From Opitutus sp. GAS368 (GTDB lineage: Bacteria; Verrucomicrobiota; Verrucomicrobiia; Opitutales; Opitutaceae): a stretch of 9,409 nucleotides of DNA. Positions 1 through 6,922 of this stretch are shown here, piece by piece. The notes below the pieces were generated by a model. It was not told the DNA's origin and ran no database searches. It saw nothing but the letters and a program-made list of their open reading frames with translations. The DNA is taken from assembly GCA_945861235.1 (NCBI GenBank), contig CAMATV010000098.1, positions 1 to 9,409 on the forward strand, given 5' to 3'. Each line of letters begins with the position of its first letter. The stretch's first letter is position 1. The translations under genes and the position numbers were made by a program.

Positions 1-20
1 CTGAGGCAGCGATGGGTGCG

Positions 21-70
21 GCGACAAGAATGTCGCGGTTCCGTCGGAGGGGCGACATTCCTGTCGCCCC
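21..70. repeat. Inverted pair of short palindromes (BIME/REP-like) after the CotH gene
   Basis: Two perfect hairpins lie side by side. Positions 21-26 (GCGACA) pair with 31-36 around the loop AGAA, and 49-57 (GGGGCGACA) pair with 62-70 around the loop TTCC. The cores GCGACATTCTTGTCGC (minus strand, 21-36) and GCGACATTCCTGTCGC (plus strand, 53-66 plus flanks) differ at one base and lie in opposite orientation, so 28-36 and 52-60 can also pair with each other. This is the layout of a bacterial interspersed mosaic element. The pair begins 15 bases past the minus-strand stop at 85, so it could also act as a terminator or mRNA-end stabiliser. No U-tract follows on the minus strand, so it is not a classical intrinsic terminator. 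Confidence 0.75.
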
Positions 71-84
71 CTCTTTCGTGGCAC

Positions 85-3000
85 TTACGGCACCTCGTAA
101 ATTTCGAACAGGATGACGCCGCTCGCGCCGGCCTTGCCGGTGATTTGCGCGGTGTAAGGTCCCTCGGCGAGCGTGAGCAACAGGACGGCGTCCTTGCTAT
201 CAGAGGGCAGGGCGAATCCACCCACGGCCGCGGTGGCGGCGGCGACTTCGATCGTCGTGGCACCCGCGCTACCGCGGGTACTCCAGTCATCATTGGTCGC
301 CACCTGCACGCTCGCCTTGTCGAATAGCGTGAGCACGGGGTCGGCCAAAGTGCCCGCCACGCCGAACCCGCCGAGCGTGGGGCCGATGGCACGGATGAGG
401 AGACGTTTAGGTCCGGGGCCGCGCACCACGACACCGCCGATCAACACTTCGTCGCCGCCACGCACAAGGCCACGGGTTGAGAGGTTGAGCGTGCGGCCGA
501 TCCCGGGGTCGATCTCATAGAGCTCCGCCAAACCGACGCCGGTGCCGGTCGTGGCGCTGGAAATTTGTAGCGTGAATTGGCCCGCGGGGAGGCGGGCGAG
601 GAGGGCGGCGTCTTTGCTGCCTTTCGCGAACGGGAATGCACCGACGAACTTGGTCAGATCGGCAATGTCGTCGGCGTCCGGGCCGGTTTCCCACGCGCTG
701 TTGCGGGCGAGTTCGCGACCACGCGAGTCGAGGATGCGCAGCACCGGTTGCGCGAGCGCTCCGGCGACGCCGAAACCGGTCAGGGCGGGGCCGACGGCGC
801 GCGCTAGGTATTGCTTGCCGGCGGTGTCGTTCACGACGACGCCGACAATCAGGATATTTTCATCCGAGCCGATGAAACCGCGGCTGGACAAGTTCGCGAG
901 GCGCGGCCGCGGGGCGAGCGTAGAGGATCGCGCGCCGCTCACCGCGGAACTCCACGTCGTCGCGGGCCCGTCCGTAGTGGTGAAATTGGGACGATAGCTG
1001 CGGGCCTGGAGATCGGCGGTGGCTGGGACGGTCACAGCGGTGGCGGACAGGCGCACTGCGTGAGCCAAGAGGCCGCCAAAGGCGCGCGGGTCGGTACCGT
1101 CGGTGGTGTAGGCGAGCTGGGTGCCCGGGGCCGGCGTTACCACGAGGGTGCCGGCACCGGCGACGACGGTCGGAGGCGCCGCGAAATGATCATCAATCCA
1201 GAGGGCGCGACGGGCCAGCCAAGATTTCAGCGCATCAATTTCACCCTGCCAACCGCCGCCGAAGCGGGGTGCGTTATCCGGCCAGCGGGCGGCGTCGCGC
1301 GCGGCGGCTGCGGGGCCGATTTGGGCGGCCAGCGAATCGACGAGCGTGGCGAGGCTTGTCGCGGAGAGCTCTGTGCGGCGCAGAAGTTGCCAGCGGTCTA
1401 CCCACGCCTGCAGGAACTCTGGGTCTTGCGCGAGGAGGCCCCACCAACCGTAGTTCCAGAAATCGGTGGCTCCGTTGTCTCCCTGCCAGACTTCGTGGTT
1501 CTGCGACCGCGGATCACCGCCGCCCAAGGCCCGGTCAAAATCCCAGACTGGACCGGCCTGGAGGCGGCCTTCGCGATCCTTGGTCATGTAGGTGCTGCGG
1601 ACCAGACCATCGACGTTCATCCCGAGGACGTTCATGATGTGGTGGTCGACCCAAGACGCGCGGTCGATGTAGTCGAGGTGCGTGCGATCTTTCCACCCGG
1701 AGGCGAGATTAGCCGTCAGGGCATCGTCGAACTGTTGAAAATAATTACTGATGTAGTCCCGTTGCGAGGGGTGCAAATCGGCGAGTTTGGGTTGGCTGAC
1801 CCCGAGGGCGAAGGGCAGGCCGGGGAAGCCACGCCGCAGCTGGAAATTGAATTCGTTGCTGTCCGGCAGATCGAGTTTGAGGAGGTAGCCGCCGGTGATT
1901 TTTTTCGCGCCGAGGTCGTTGGGTGCGAGCTTCGCGAGGTCCACGCGCTTGCTGTCGATGCGCAACGAATCGGTCAGGATGTAGATGCCCACATAGTCGC
2001 TCTGATCGAGGTCGCCGCCATTGGCGTTGAAGAACAGTTCCACCATTTGGGTGCGCGGTGCCCAGCGGCCGAGCCGGTTGCTCAGGGCGTAAATGAAGGC
2101 GTTGTTGAGAAACGTGCGGTCGTAATTCCAAGGACCGATCAGCGTCCAGTTCTCGAACGAGGGTAGTCCGTAGAGGGGCAGCGGGTTGTCGCGGCCCAAA
2201 GTGTCATCGAGTCGCAGGGTAAAACTTTTCTTGGGGAACTCGGCGGAAGAGGCTCCGCGTACGTTGGTGGTGATCGAGCTCAGCGCGGTCGGCGGTACGG
2301 TCATCGCCGTGTTGCCGGTGGCCGGACGAGGCCACGTGTAAATCCAGCCGGGGCGCAGGTTGTCACTTTTCACGAGCGGACCGGTGCCGTGGGTGTCGAT
2401 CACCATCAACGGCAGTTGGCTGGAAAACGTATCGAGCCGCGCGCTACCGGTCGTGGCCAACCGCACATAGTGCGCGGTGGCGGGAAAGCCTGTGGCGAGA
2501 TTGTCGGCACCGTAGATCATGGCCCGCACGATCGACGAAGCTGAAACCGTGATGGGCCCCGTGTAGATCGTCGCCGTCGGGCCGGGCTCCGGGACGGTTG
2601 CACCGGTCGTCGTGGGCGGCGCGATCACGTAGCGACTCCGCTGGCCCGCCGTCGCGCCGGACAGGGTGACCGTGATGGTGTCGGTGAACGGGCCGGACGG
2701 GCGGGAGAAGACCACGCGTTCGGTTAGCAGGATTGTATTCGTTCCTCCATTACGCGCATTGGGCGTCGGAGTGCGGAAAAAGCTCCGCGTCGATTCCTCG
2801 CCGGAGCCGGTGGGCTGGGTCACGCCGTAGGACACGTCGACCAATTGCGGGGGATACGCGGGGGCAAACTCGGTGGCGGCGGTGGTGCCGTCCGGTTTGA
2901 TGAGGGCGAGGTAGCCGCCCTCGGCGCTCAGGGCGAAATTGGTGTGCAGGGGCTTCGCAGGATCGCGGCGATTTTCGTTCGAGGCCCAGACGATCAGGTA

Positions 3001-3270
3001 ACCGCCTGCAGGCAGCGTCACGGCGGGAAATTGCCATTTCGTTTTGAGCGCTGCGTTGTCGGTGAGATACCAACCGGCGAGGTTGGCAGGCGTGGCGTCC
3101 GGATTGAACAACTCGATCCAGTCCGAGAACGCGCCGTCGTTGTCGGCGTTGGTCTTCGTGTTGGCCGCGAGAAATTCGGTGATGATGGGATCGGCGCGCA
3201 TGGCGCTGGGAAAACCGAGGGCGAGGGCGAGCGGGAGCATGGCCCATGGGGGTAGCTTGGTGTCACACAT
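85..3270 (-). CDS. Secreted CotH-kinase-like protein with lamin-tail domain and two C-terminal modules
   Basis: A 1061-residue protein, probably exported. The N-terminus carries a short signal peptide (LPLALALGF, residues 12-20), with cleavage probably after the Ala-rich stretch near residue 26. A lamin-tail-like domain follows at about 28-130 (DWIELFNP at 50-57, then GWYLTDN). Next is a chitobiase-like/Fn3-associated beta domain at about 184-270. The CotH region spans about 285-640, with ASSAEFPKKSF at 340-350, WNYDRTFLNNAF at 381-392, DYVGIYIL at 425-432 and VWDFDRALGG at 575-584. The WDFD motif fits the acidic metal-binding residues of the CotH atypical kinase fold. A second chitobiase-like domain (YTTDGTDP, 721-728) precedes two related modules at about 790-920 and 926-1061. 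The frame stays open upstream to 3735, but that part runs through a REP hairpin and a transposase remnant, so I start at ATG 3270, directly before the signal peptide. ATG 3240 is a possible alternative. No Shine-Dalgarno is visible. Substrate unknown; spore-coat function is not implied. Confidence 0.92.
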   Translation of the reverse strand: MCDTKLPPWAMLPLALALGFPSAMRADPIITEFLAANTKTNADNDGAFSDWIELFNPDATPANLAGWYLTDNAALKTKWQFPAVTLPAGGYLIVWASNENRRDPAKPLHTNFALSAEGGYLALIKPDGTTAATEFAPAYPPQLVDVSYGVTQPTGSGEESTRSFFRTPTPNARNGGTNTILLTERVVFSRPSGPFTDTITVTLSGATAGQRSRYVIAPPTTTGATVPEPGPTATIYTGPITVSASSIVRAMIYGADNLATGFPATAHYVRLATTGSARLDTFSSQLPLMVIDTHGTGPLVKSDNLRPGWIYTWPRPATGNTAMTVPPTALSSITTNVRGASSAEFPKKSFTLRLDDTLGRDNPLPLYGLPSFENWTLIGPWNYDRTFLNNAFIYALSNRLGRWAPRTQMVELFFNANGGDLDQSDYVGIYILTDSLRIDSKRVDLAKLAPNDLGAKKITGGYLLKLDLPDSNEFNFQLRRGFPGLPFALGVSQPKLADLHPSQRDYISNYFQQFDDALTANLASGWKDRTHLDYIDRASWVDHHIMNVLGMNVDGLVRSTYMTKDREGRLQAGPVWDFDRALGGGDPRSQNHEVWQGDNGATDFWNYGWWGLLAQDPEFLQAWVDRWQLLRRTELSATSLATLVDSLAAQIGPAAAARDAARWPDNAPRFGGGWQGEIDALKSWLARRALWIDDHFAAPPTVVAGAGTLVVTPAPGTQLAYTTDGTDPRAFGGLLAHAVRLSATAVTVPATADLQARSYRPNFTTTDGPATTWSSAVSGARSSTLAPRPRLANLSSRGFIGSDENILIVGVVVNDTAGKQYLARAVGPALTGFGVAGALAQPVLRILDSRGRELARNSAWETGPDADDIADLTKFVGAFPFAKGSKDAALLARLPAGQFTLQISSATTGTGVGLAELYEIDPGIGRTLNLSTRGLVRGGDEVLIGGVVVRGPGPKRLLIRAIGPTLGGFGVAGTLADPVLTLFDKASVQVATNDDWSTRGSAGATTIEVAAATAAVGGFALPSDSKDAVLLLTLAEGPYTAQITGKAGASGVILFEIYEVP

Positions 3271-3391
3271 ATTCGCGTGATTCGAACAGTGCCCCGTGGC
3301 GCACGCAATTCCGTAATCGGGGTGATCGCGGGCCCGGTTCATTCGCGTTGAGTCCGATTCTGGGCGCCGTGATTCGCTTGGTTTGAACGGT

Positions 3392-3441
3392 GGGAGCGAG
3401 CAAGCTCGCGACTGCGGGGAGTCGCGAGCAAGCTCGCTCCC
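3392..3441. repeat. REP-like hairpin doublet
   Basis: A 22-base left arm (3392-3413, starting GGGAGCGAGC) is followed by the 6-base loop GCGGGG (3414-3419) and a 22-base right arm (3420-3441, ending GCTCGCTCCC). The arms pair at 20 of 22 positions; the two central AA positions mismatch. Each arm also contains a small palindrome, GAGCAAGCTC. The sequence resembles the GGGAGCGAGC-type REP family I know from Pseudomonas, but an unrelated origin is possible. It lies in the leader region of the CotH gene, about 120 bases upstream of its start, between that gene and the transposase remnant. Confidence 0.8.
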
Positions 3442-3560
3442 GCAAAGTCTCGCAAAGCCGCAGCCAGTAGCTTTTCTGTGAATACATTTGTTTTTTACTT
3501 CCGCCGAGGCAACGGCGCGGCGCCGGTGCGAAGTCGCCCTGCCTGGCGAGTCGATGTTTT

Positions 3561-3998
3561 CTAATTTGGGAGCCACGCGGAAGGGGTCGTCGCGGTGACC
3601 AGCGCAAAGGCACACGCGAAACCGTGCGCGGTGAGGTGGTCTTGAAAATCGCGCGTGCTCTTGCGGCAATTTTTCTCGATCCCTTTCGCGGGGCGCAGCC
3701 ACGCACACGCGAACCCCATGATGAGTCGCCGACACCTGCCGAGGATGTGCGCGGCACTTCCACGGCGAACCCGGCTCTCGTCTTCGTCGAGCGTGTCGTC
3801 GAGCCGGTAGTGCAGCGCTGATTCGATCGTCCAGTAGCCGCGTTTTACGTTGAGCAGCCCCAGGGCGTCGAGCCGTTCGTTGCTCGCGCTGGTGATCAGA
3901 TAACGCGTCTCTTTCGTCTGGCGTCGGCAGCCCCGCACGCGCGTGCGCAACTTACCGATCTGCGCGGCCCCGGCGAAGCCCACTTCCTCTGGCGTCAC
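3561..3998 (-). pseudogene. ISAs1-like DDE transposase, C-terminal remnant
   Basis: About 145 residues remain of a transposase that is normally around 370 residues long. The piece carries the C-terminal part of the catalytic domain: ETRYLITS, then GYWTIESALHYRLDDTLDED, then SRVRRGSAA and ILGRCRRLIMGFACAWL. This matches the ISAs1-family pattern HWxIENxLHWxLDVxFxED, where the Glu of I-E-S/N is the last residue of the DDE triad. The catalytic aspartates lie in the missing N-terminal part, so the fragment cannot be active. The intact end is the C-terminus (stop at 3561-3563). The 5' break is near 4000, 17 bases from the stop codon of the RAYT remnant. The GTG at 3998 is only the first possible start, not a real one. 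I could not define the IS right-end inverted repeat. Confidence 0.7.
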
Positions 3999-4003
3999 GG
4001 AAA

Positions 4004-4039
4004 AGCCAAAAGAGTCAGGCTTTGGGTTTTCTGGGGGTG
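4004..4039. repeat. RAYT-tail repeat, copy 1 (second copy 9315-9347)
   Basis: The core AGCCAAAAG...TCAGGCTTTGG...TTTT...GGGGTG is shared with 9315-9347, apart from a few substitutions and one-base gaps. Read on the minus strand, both copies encode a short basic tail ending in K-A-stop: TPRKPKA here, LTPKTKA in the other copy. Both are then followed by CTTTTGGCT. This copy is the 3' end of the RAYT remnant, so the second copy probably marks another lost member of the same gene family. Confidence 0.6.
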
Positions 4040-4130
4040 TTGACGAGCAGGGATTGCATCCGCTTGTCGGGTTGTCGCTGCCAGGCCGCGACCTTGCGGC
4101 TGACTTCGTGGGGATTACCCATCTCCTCGG

Positions 4131-4276
4131 AAACAGCTCCTTGTTCGTAGTCCCGCCTTTTTAGGCGGAATCCGTCAAACCTTCCGCCTAAAGGCGGGAC
4201 TACGAACTCGAAAAATCGGTGTTTCTTCCCGTCACGGGCAAAAGTCGCTTTTGGGGGTGGGGCTGCATGGTTCCGG
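4131..4276. mobile_element. 146-bp palindrome-bearing insertion (MITE/REP-like) inside the RAYT remnant
   Basis: The boundaries are inferred from where the RAYT reading frame resumes. The trinucleotide CGG occurs at both edges (4128-4130 and 4274-4276), so the ends are uncertain by up to three bases and a 3-bp target duplication is possible. Inside is a large palindrome (4143-4207). Two smaller hairpins follow: CCCGT/ACGGG at 4228-4238 and CAAAAG/CTTTTG at 4239-4253. No terminal inverted repeats are obvious at the outer ends, and there is no coding capacity. 146 is not a multiple of three, which explains the frame change between the two halves of the host gene. Confidence 0.5.
4143..4207. repeat. 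Large REP-like palindrome
   Basis: The left arm at 4143-4170 begins GTTCGTAGTCCCGCC and ends TTAGGCGGAA. The right arm at 4182-4207 is its exact reverse complement, except that the left arm has two extra T residues. The loop is 11 bases (4171-4181). Each arm also contains its own small palindrome, CCGCC-TTT(TT)A-GGCGG, so the element can fold as one long hairpin or as two short ones. That double arrangement is typical of REP doublets and miniature palindromic elements. Confidence 0.85.
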
Positions 4277-4386
4277 CCAGCGCGCGGTTGGTCACCGTGC
4301 TGCGGCGTTTCAGTTCGGCGCCGATCGCCAGCTTCCAGTCCGCTGATTTTCCTTCCACCAGATTCGCCTCGGTCCTTCCCGCTACT

Positions 4387-4890
4387 TTGGGCAGCCCCGG
4401 ACAACCCCTCCCACCCGCAAATCTAGTTTCCTCGCAATCACTACAGGGGAAACATGGGTTTTCTCCGATACGAAATAATCGAGGAATTGCCGGGTGGATT
4501 CGAGGTGGAGCCGATCGGCGCACGTTGATTAACCTTGGGCCAAATTCTTGGCTATGTCCGCGTTTATAGTCAACGCAAGGGCGCTCCGGAGGCAGACCCC
4601 AAACCCCAAAGCTGGCTCCTTGACTCCGCGCGATTCGGAGGACTGCATCCGTGCATCGCTGCCCCCCGCGATGATTGCCCCCCAAAAAACGGCAAGCCGC
4701 GCCTCGATTCGCACCCGAAATCCCCCTTTCCGTCGCAGCCGTTCCCTGCCCCAAGTCCCCAGCATCAGCCGAACCCGCCGCCATCTTAAAAACGACTCAT
4801 TTACGGCTAACTCATCCCAATCCCACCTGCCCCTCCCCTTAAGCCCCTCCCCGATCTGATCCCCCTGAAAATCCAGTTTTCTTTCAGCTT
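4387..4890. other. Intergenic region before the propeller gene, mostly unassigned
   Basis: I see no convincing intact gene here. The stretch holds one copy of a 33-bp repeat (4611-4643). There is also a less GC-rich patch at about 4440-4520 where two short frames look mildly protein-like: a 24-residue plus-strand frame from ATG 4454, preceded by AGGGGA, and a minus-strand frame reading QFLDYFVSEKTHVSPVVIAR. They overlap on opposite strands, so at most one can be real, and either may be debris. The last 130 bases before 4891 are C-rich and show no clear promoter or ribosome-binding site. Confidence 0.5.
4611..4643. repeat. 33-bp dispersed repeat, copy 1
   Basis: It begins GCTGGCTCCTTGACTCCG and ends CGGAGGAC. 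It matches 9196-9228 at 31 of 33 positions, in the same orientation. The centre is an imperfect palindrome, CTCCG...CGGAG. The two copies are about 4.6 kb apart and have unrelated flanks, so this is a dispersed short element rather than part of a longer duplication. Confidence 0.8.
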
Positions 4891-6666
4891 ATGCGATTCC
4901 TCCGCTCCTTCCTCGCCATGAATCTACCGAAACTGCTCTGCGGCCCGTTCGGCCTGCTCCTGATTGCTCCGCTGTTCGCCCAATGGGAGCAAAGCCGTGG
5001 CACCGCCGGATTGAATATGCAATCGTTGCTGACGAAGGGGACCTACCATTTCGCCGGCGGCGCCACCGGGGTCTACGTCTCCACCGACTCGGCCGCGAGC
5101 TATCGCCCCTCGAACAGCGGCAACGACAGTGTCGGCCCCACCCGAGGATTCGCCGACGGTGGGGCGCTTATTTTCACCTGCACCAGTCAGGGCGTCTACC
5201 GGAGTGCCGACAACGGCGCGACCTGGTCGCAGAAAAGCGCCGGTATCACCGACCCGCGGACCAGCGGCATCATTTATACGCAGGGGTCTGTGATCGTGGT
5301 GACGCCCTCCGGAGTCTTTCGCTCCGCCGACCAGGGAGACACCTGGCAGACCGCCGGCCTGGAAAAGAAAGACGTCCGGTGTATCGCGGCCATTCAGGGT
5401 GTGCTCGTCGCCGGCACCAACGGTGAAGGCCTCTACCGGAGCGTCGATCTGGGGAAGAACTGGGTGGCGGCGAACACCGGGCTGAACTCGAGTAATTTCC
5501 GGGCGATCGAAACCAAGGGCACGACATTGTTTGCCGCGGGTGGAGTGGGCTCGGGGGTTTTTCGTTCCACCGATCAAGGCCTGAGCTGGACCCTGCTGAC
5601 TAACGGTCTGCCGAGTTCGTCTTACCGGGGCTTTGCCAGCAACAGTCAGCTGATCGTGGCCGGCTCTTTCGGCGCGGGCGTTTTCTATTCGACGAACAAC
5701 GGCGACACGTGGACGGCCATCAACCAAGGACTGCCCGATCTCACCCTCTTCGATCTCGAACTGCACGAGGCCTACATCGTGGCGGCCACCAATACGCAGG
5801 GAGTTTTCCGTTTCGCGCTCTCCAATTTGAATTTGGGACCCGCGCCCGTCGATCCACCGGCCGGCACCGCCCGGCTCACCAATATCTCGCTGCGCGCCGG
5901 CGCCGGAACGGGCGACACCACGCTGATCGCCGGCTTCGTCGTCAGTGGCAACTCGGGCAAACGCGTGCTCGTGCGCGGGGTCGGCCCGGGGCTCGCGGCC
6001 TTTGGTCTGACCGGTTTGCTCCCGGATCCGTGGGTGACCGTTTTGGACAGCGCGGGTCGCACGGTCGCGAGCAACGACGACTACGACAACGTCCTCACGC
6101 CTTCCGGCGTCGTAACCGGGGTCGGTGCCTTTCCGTTCACCAACCGCAGCGACGCCGCGTTGGTTGTCACGCTCGCGCCCGGCAGCTACACTGCCCAGAT
6201 CGCGGATGCCGCCAATCGCACGGGCGTGGCCCTGATTGAAGTTTACGACGCCGACGACACGGGCAATCGCATCAGCAATCTCTCCGGACGGGCGTTAGTC
6301 GGCACCGGGGCGAACGTCGCGATTTGTGGCATCGCCGTCCAGGGCGACAAACCCCGCCAGTTTCTCATTCGCGGGATTGGCCCGGCGCTCACCGGCTTCG
6401 GTGTGAATGGTGCGCTGGTCGATCCGCTACTCACACTCACCTCGGCGACCGGTGCGACCGTGGCGACAAACGACGACTGGGAATCGGCGGGCAACGCGGC
6501 TGACCTCATCGCCTCCGCGGCTAAGGTCGGTGCTTTCACGCTGCCGCGCGGATCGAAGGATTCGGCGGTGTTGATCTCCCTCGCCCCGGGCAACTACACC
6601 GGCCTCATCTCGGGCGCTAACGGGACGACCGGAATTGCGCTCATCGAAGTTTATGAGGTGCCGTGA
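4891..6666 (+). CDS. Secreted Asp-box beta-propeller protein with two C-terminal modules
   Basis: A 591-residue exported protein. The signal peptide has a hydrophobic core GPFGLLLIAPLFA (residues 18-30), with cleavage likely after Ala30. ATG 4891 and ATG 4918 both leave it intact and neither has a Shine-Dalgarno, so the start is uncertain by nine codons. Residues 60-310 form a beta-propeller with six Asp-box motifs at about 64, 105, 145, 184, 226 and 267, for example SADNGATW and STDQGLSW. They are spaced 39-42 residues apart and each follows a G-V-[YF] strand. A last strand (GVFRFAL, 304-310) lacks the box and may close a seventh blade. The repeats resemble BNR/sortilin or photosystem-stability-factor-like propellers, with no glycosidase catalytic set visible. 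Two modules follow at about 328-453 and 460-591, matching those of the CotH protein and ending EVYEVP at the stop. Likely a surface or secreted binding protein; the ligand is unknown. Confidence 0.92.
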   Translation: MRFLRSFLAMNLPKLLCGPFGLLLIAPLFAQWEQSRGTAGLNMQSLLTKGTYHFAGGATGVYVSTDSAASYRPSNSGNDSVGPTRGFADGGALIFTCTSQGVYRSADNGATWSQKSAGITDPRTSGIIYTQGSVIVVTPSGVFRSADQGDTWQTAGLEKKDVRCIAAIQGVLVAGTNGEGLYRSVDLGKNWVAANTGLNSSNFRAIETKGTTLFAAGGVGSGVFRSTDQGLSWTLLTNGLPSSSYRGFASNSQLIVAGSFGAGVFYSTNNGDTWTAINQGLPDLTLFDLELHEAYIVAATNTQGVFRFALSNLNLGPAPVDPPAGTARLTNISLRAGAGTGDTTLIAGFVVSGNSGKRVLVRGVGPGLAAFGLTGLLPDPWVTVLDSAGRTVASNDDYDNVLTPSGVVTGVGAFPFTNRSDAALVVTLAPGSYTAQIADAANRTGVALIEVYDADDTGNRISNLSGRALVGTGANVAICGIAVQGDKPRQFLIRGIGPALTGFGVNGALVDPLLTLTSATGATVATNDDWESAGNAADLIASAAKVGAFTLPRGSKDSAVLISLAPGNYTGLISGANGTTGIALIEVYEVP

Positions 6667-6682
6667 GACAGACGAGGGGAAG

Positions 6683-6720
6683 AAAAAAGGGGTCACACTT
6701 TGCATTTTGCAATCACCTTG
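6683..6720. repeat. 38-bp direct repeat, copy 1
   Basis: It starts AAAAAAGGGGTCACACTTT and ends ATCACCTTG. It matches 6786-6823 at 36 of 38 positions, with the starts 103 bases apart. The A-run followed by GGGGTCA occurs near mobile genes in related genomes as I remember them, but I cannot confirm that here. It begins 17 bases after the stop codon of the propeller gene. Confidence 0.85.
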
Positions 6721-6785
6721 AGTGGGGTTTGAAAAGTCAGAAAAAGAGTCAGAAAAAGGGGGCTTTGGGGTTTGGGGTCAGAATA

Positions 6786-6823
6786 AAAAAAGGGGTCACA
6801 CTTTCCATTTTGCCATCACCTTG
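6786..6823. repeat. 38-bp direct repeat, copy 2
   Basis: This is the second copy of the repeat at 6683-6720, in the same orientation, with two substitutions (G to C, and A to C in the TTTTGCMATC part). The spacer is A/G-rich and contains the GTCAGAAAAAGA tandem and GGGGTTTGGGGTCAG. Confidence 0.85.
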
Positions 6824-6922
6824 GGTTTCTTCACCGACGAGCGTCTGCTCGGACACTATCAACTCTGGCCGTTGCCTCGGACGTGCGCGTGGCGCCGATA
6901 GCTTTGCGACGTAGGTTCTCGG

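Larger units (their letters stand above)
4015..4386 (-). pseudogene. Probable REP-associated tyrosine transposase (RAYT) C-terminus, split by an insertion
   Basis: Two minus-strand pieces in different frames look like consecutive parts of one helix-turn-helix tail. The upstream piece (about 4277-4386) reads GRTEANLVEGKSADWKLAIG, then AELKRRSTVTNRALA. The downstream piece (4015-4128) reads EEMGNPHEVSRKVAAWQRQ, then PDKRMQSLLVN and a stop. Removing 4131-4276 (146 bases) joins them in frame as TNRALA-EEMGNPHEV, a plausible HTH of the kind that ends RAYT proteins. The Y1-HUH catalytic domain, with its HUH and Tyr motifs, is absent, so only about 75 residues survive. RAYT identity rests on remembered family patterns. 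The REP-like palindromes nearby fit, because RAYTs are the enzymes thought to mobilise REP sequences. Confidence 0.55.

Noticed and set aside
811..2166. 451-codon plus-strand open frame
   Set aside because: It is fully antisense to the CotH gene, has no recognisable motif, and is a common by-product of high-GC coding sequence.
3271..3735. In-frame N-terminal extension of the CotH gene up to 3735
   Set aside because: It runs through the REP hairpin and an out-of-frame part of the transposase remnant. The signal peptide sits directly after ATG 3270.
4200..4784. 194-codon minus-strand frame as a complete gene
   Set aside because: Only its last part (about 4277-4386) looks like real protein. 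The rest crosses the 33-bp repeat and unrelated DNA, and its end lies in the palindrome insertion.
4856..4890. Small hairpin (GAAAA/TTTTC, 4867-4881) as a regulatory element before the propeller gene
   Set aside because: A five-pair A/T stem is too weak to support a claim.
4924..5766. 280-codon minus-strand open frame
   Set aside because: It is antisense to the propeller gene, whose regular Asp-box repeats and signal peptide show which strand is coding.
85..6666. CotH and propeller genes as one operon or system
   Set aside because: They are divergent and 1.6 kb apart, with mobile-element debris between them. The shared module alone does not make a functional unit.
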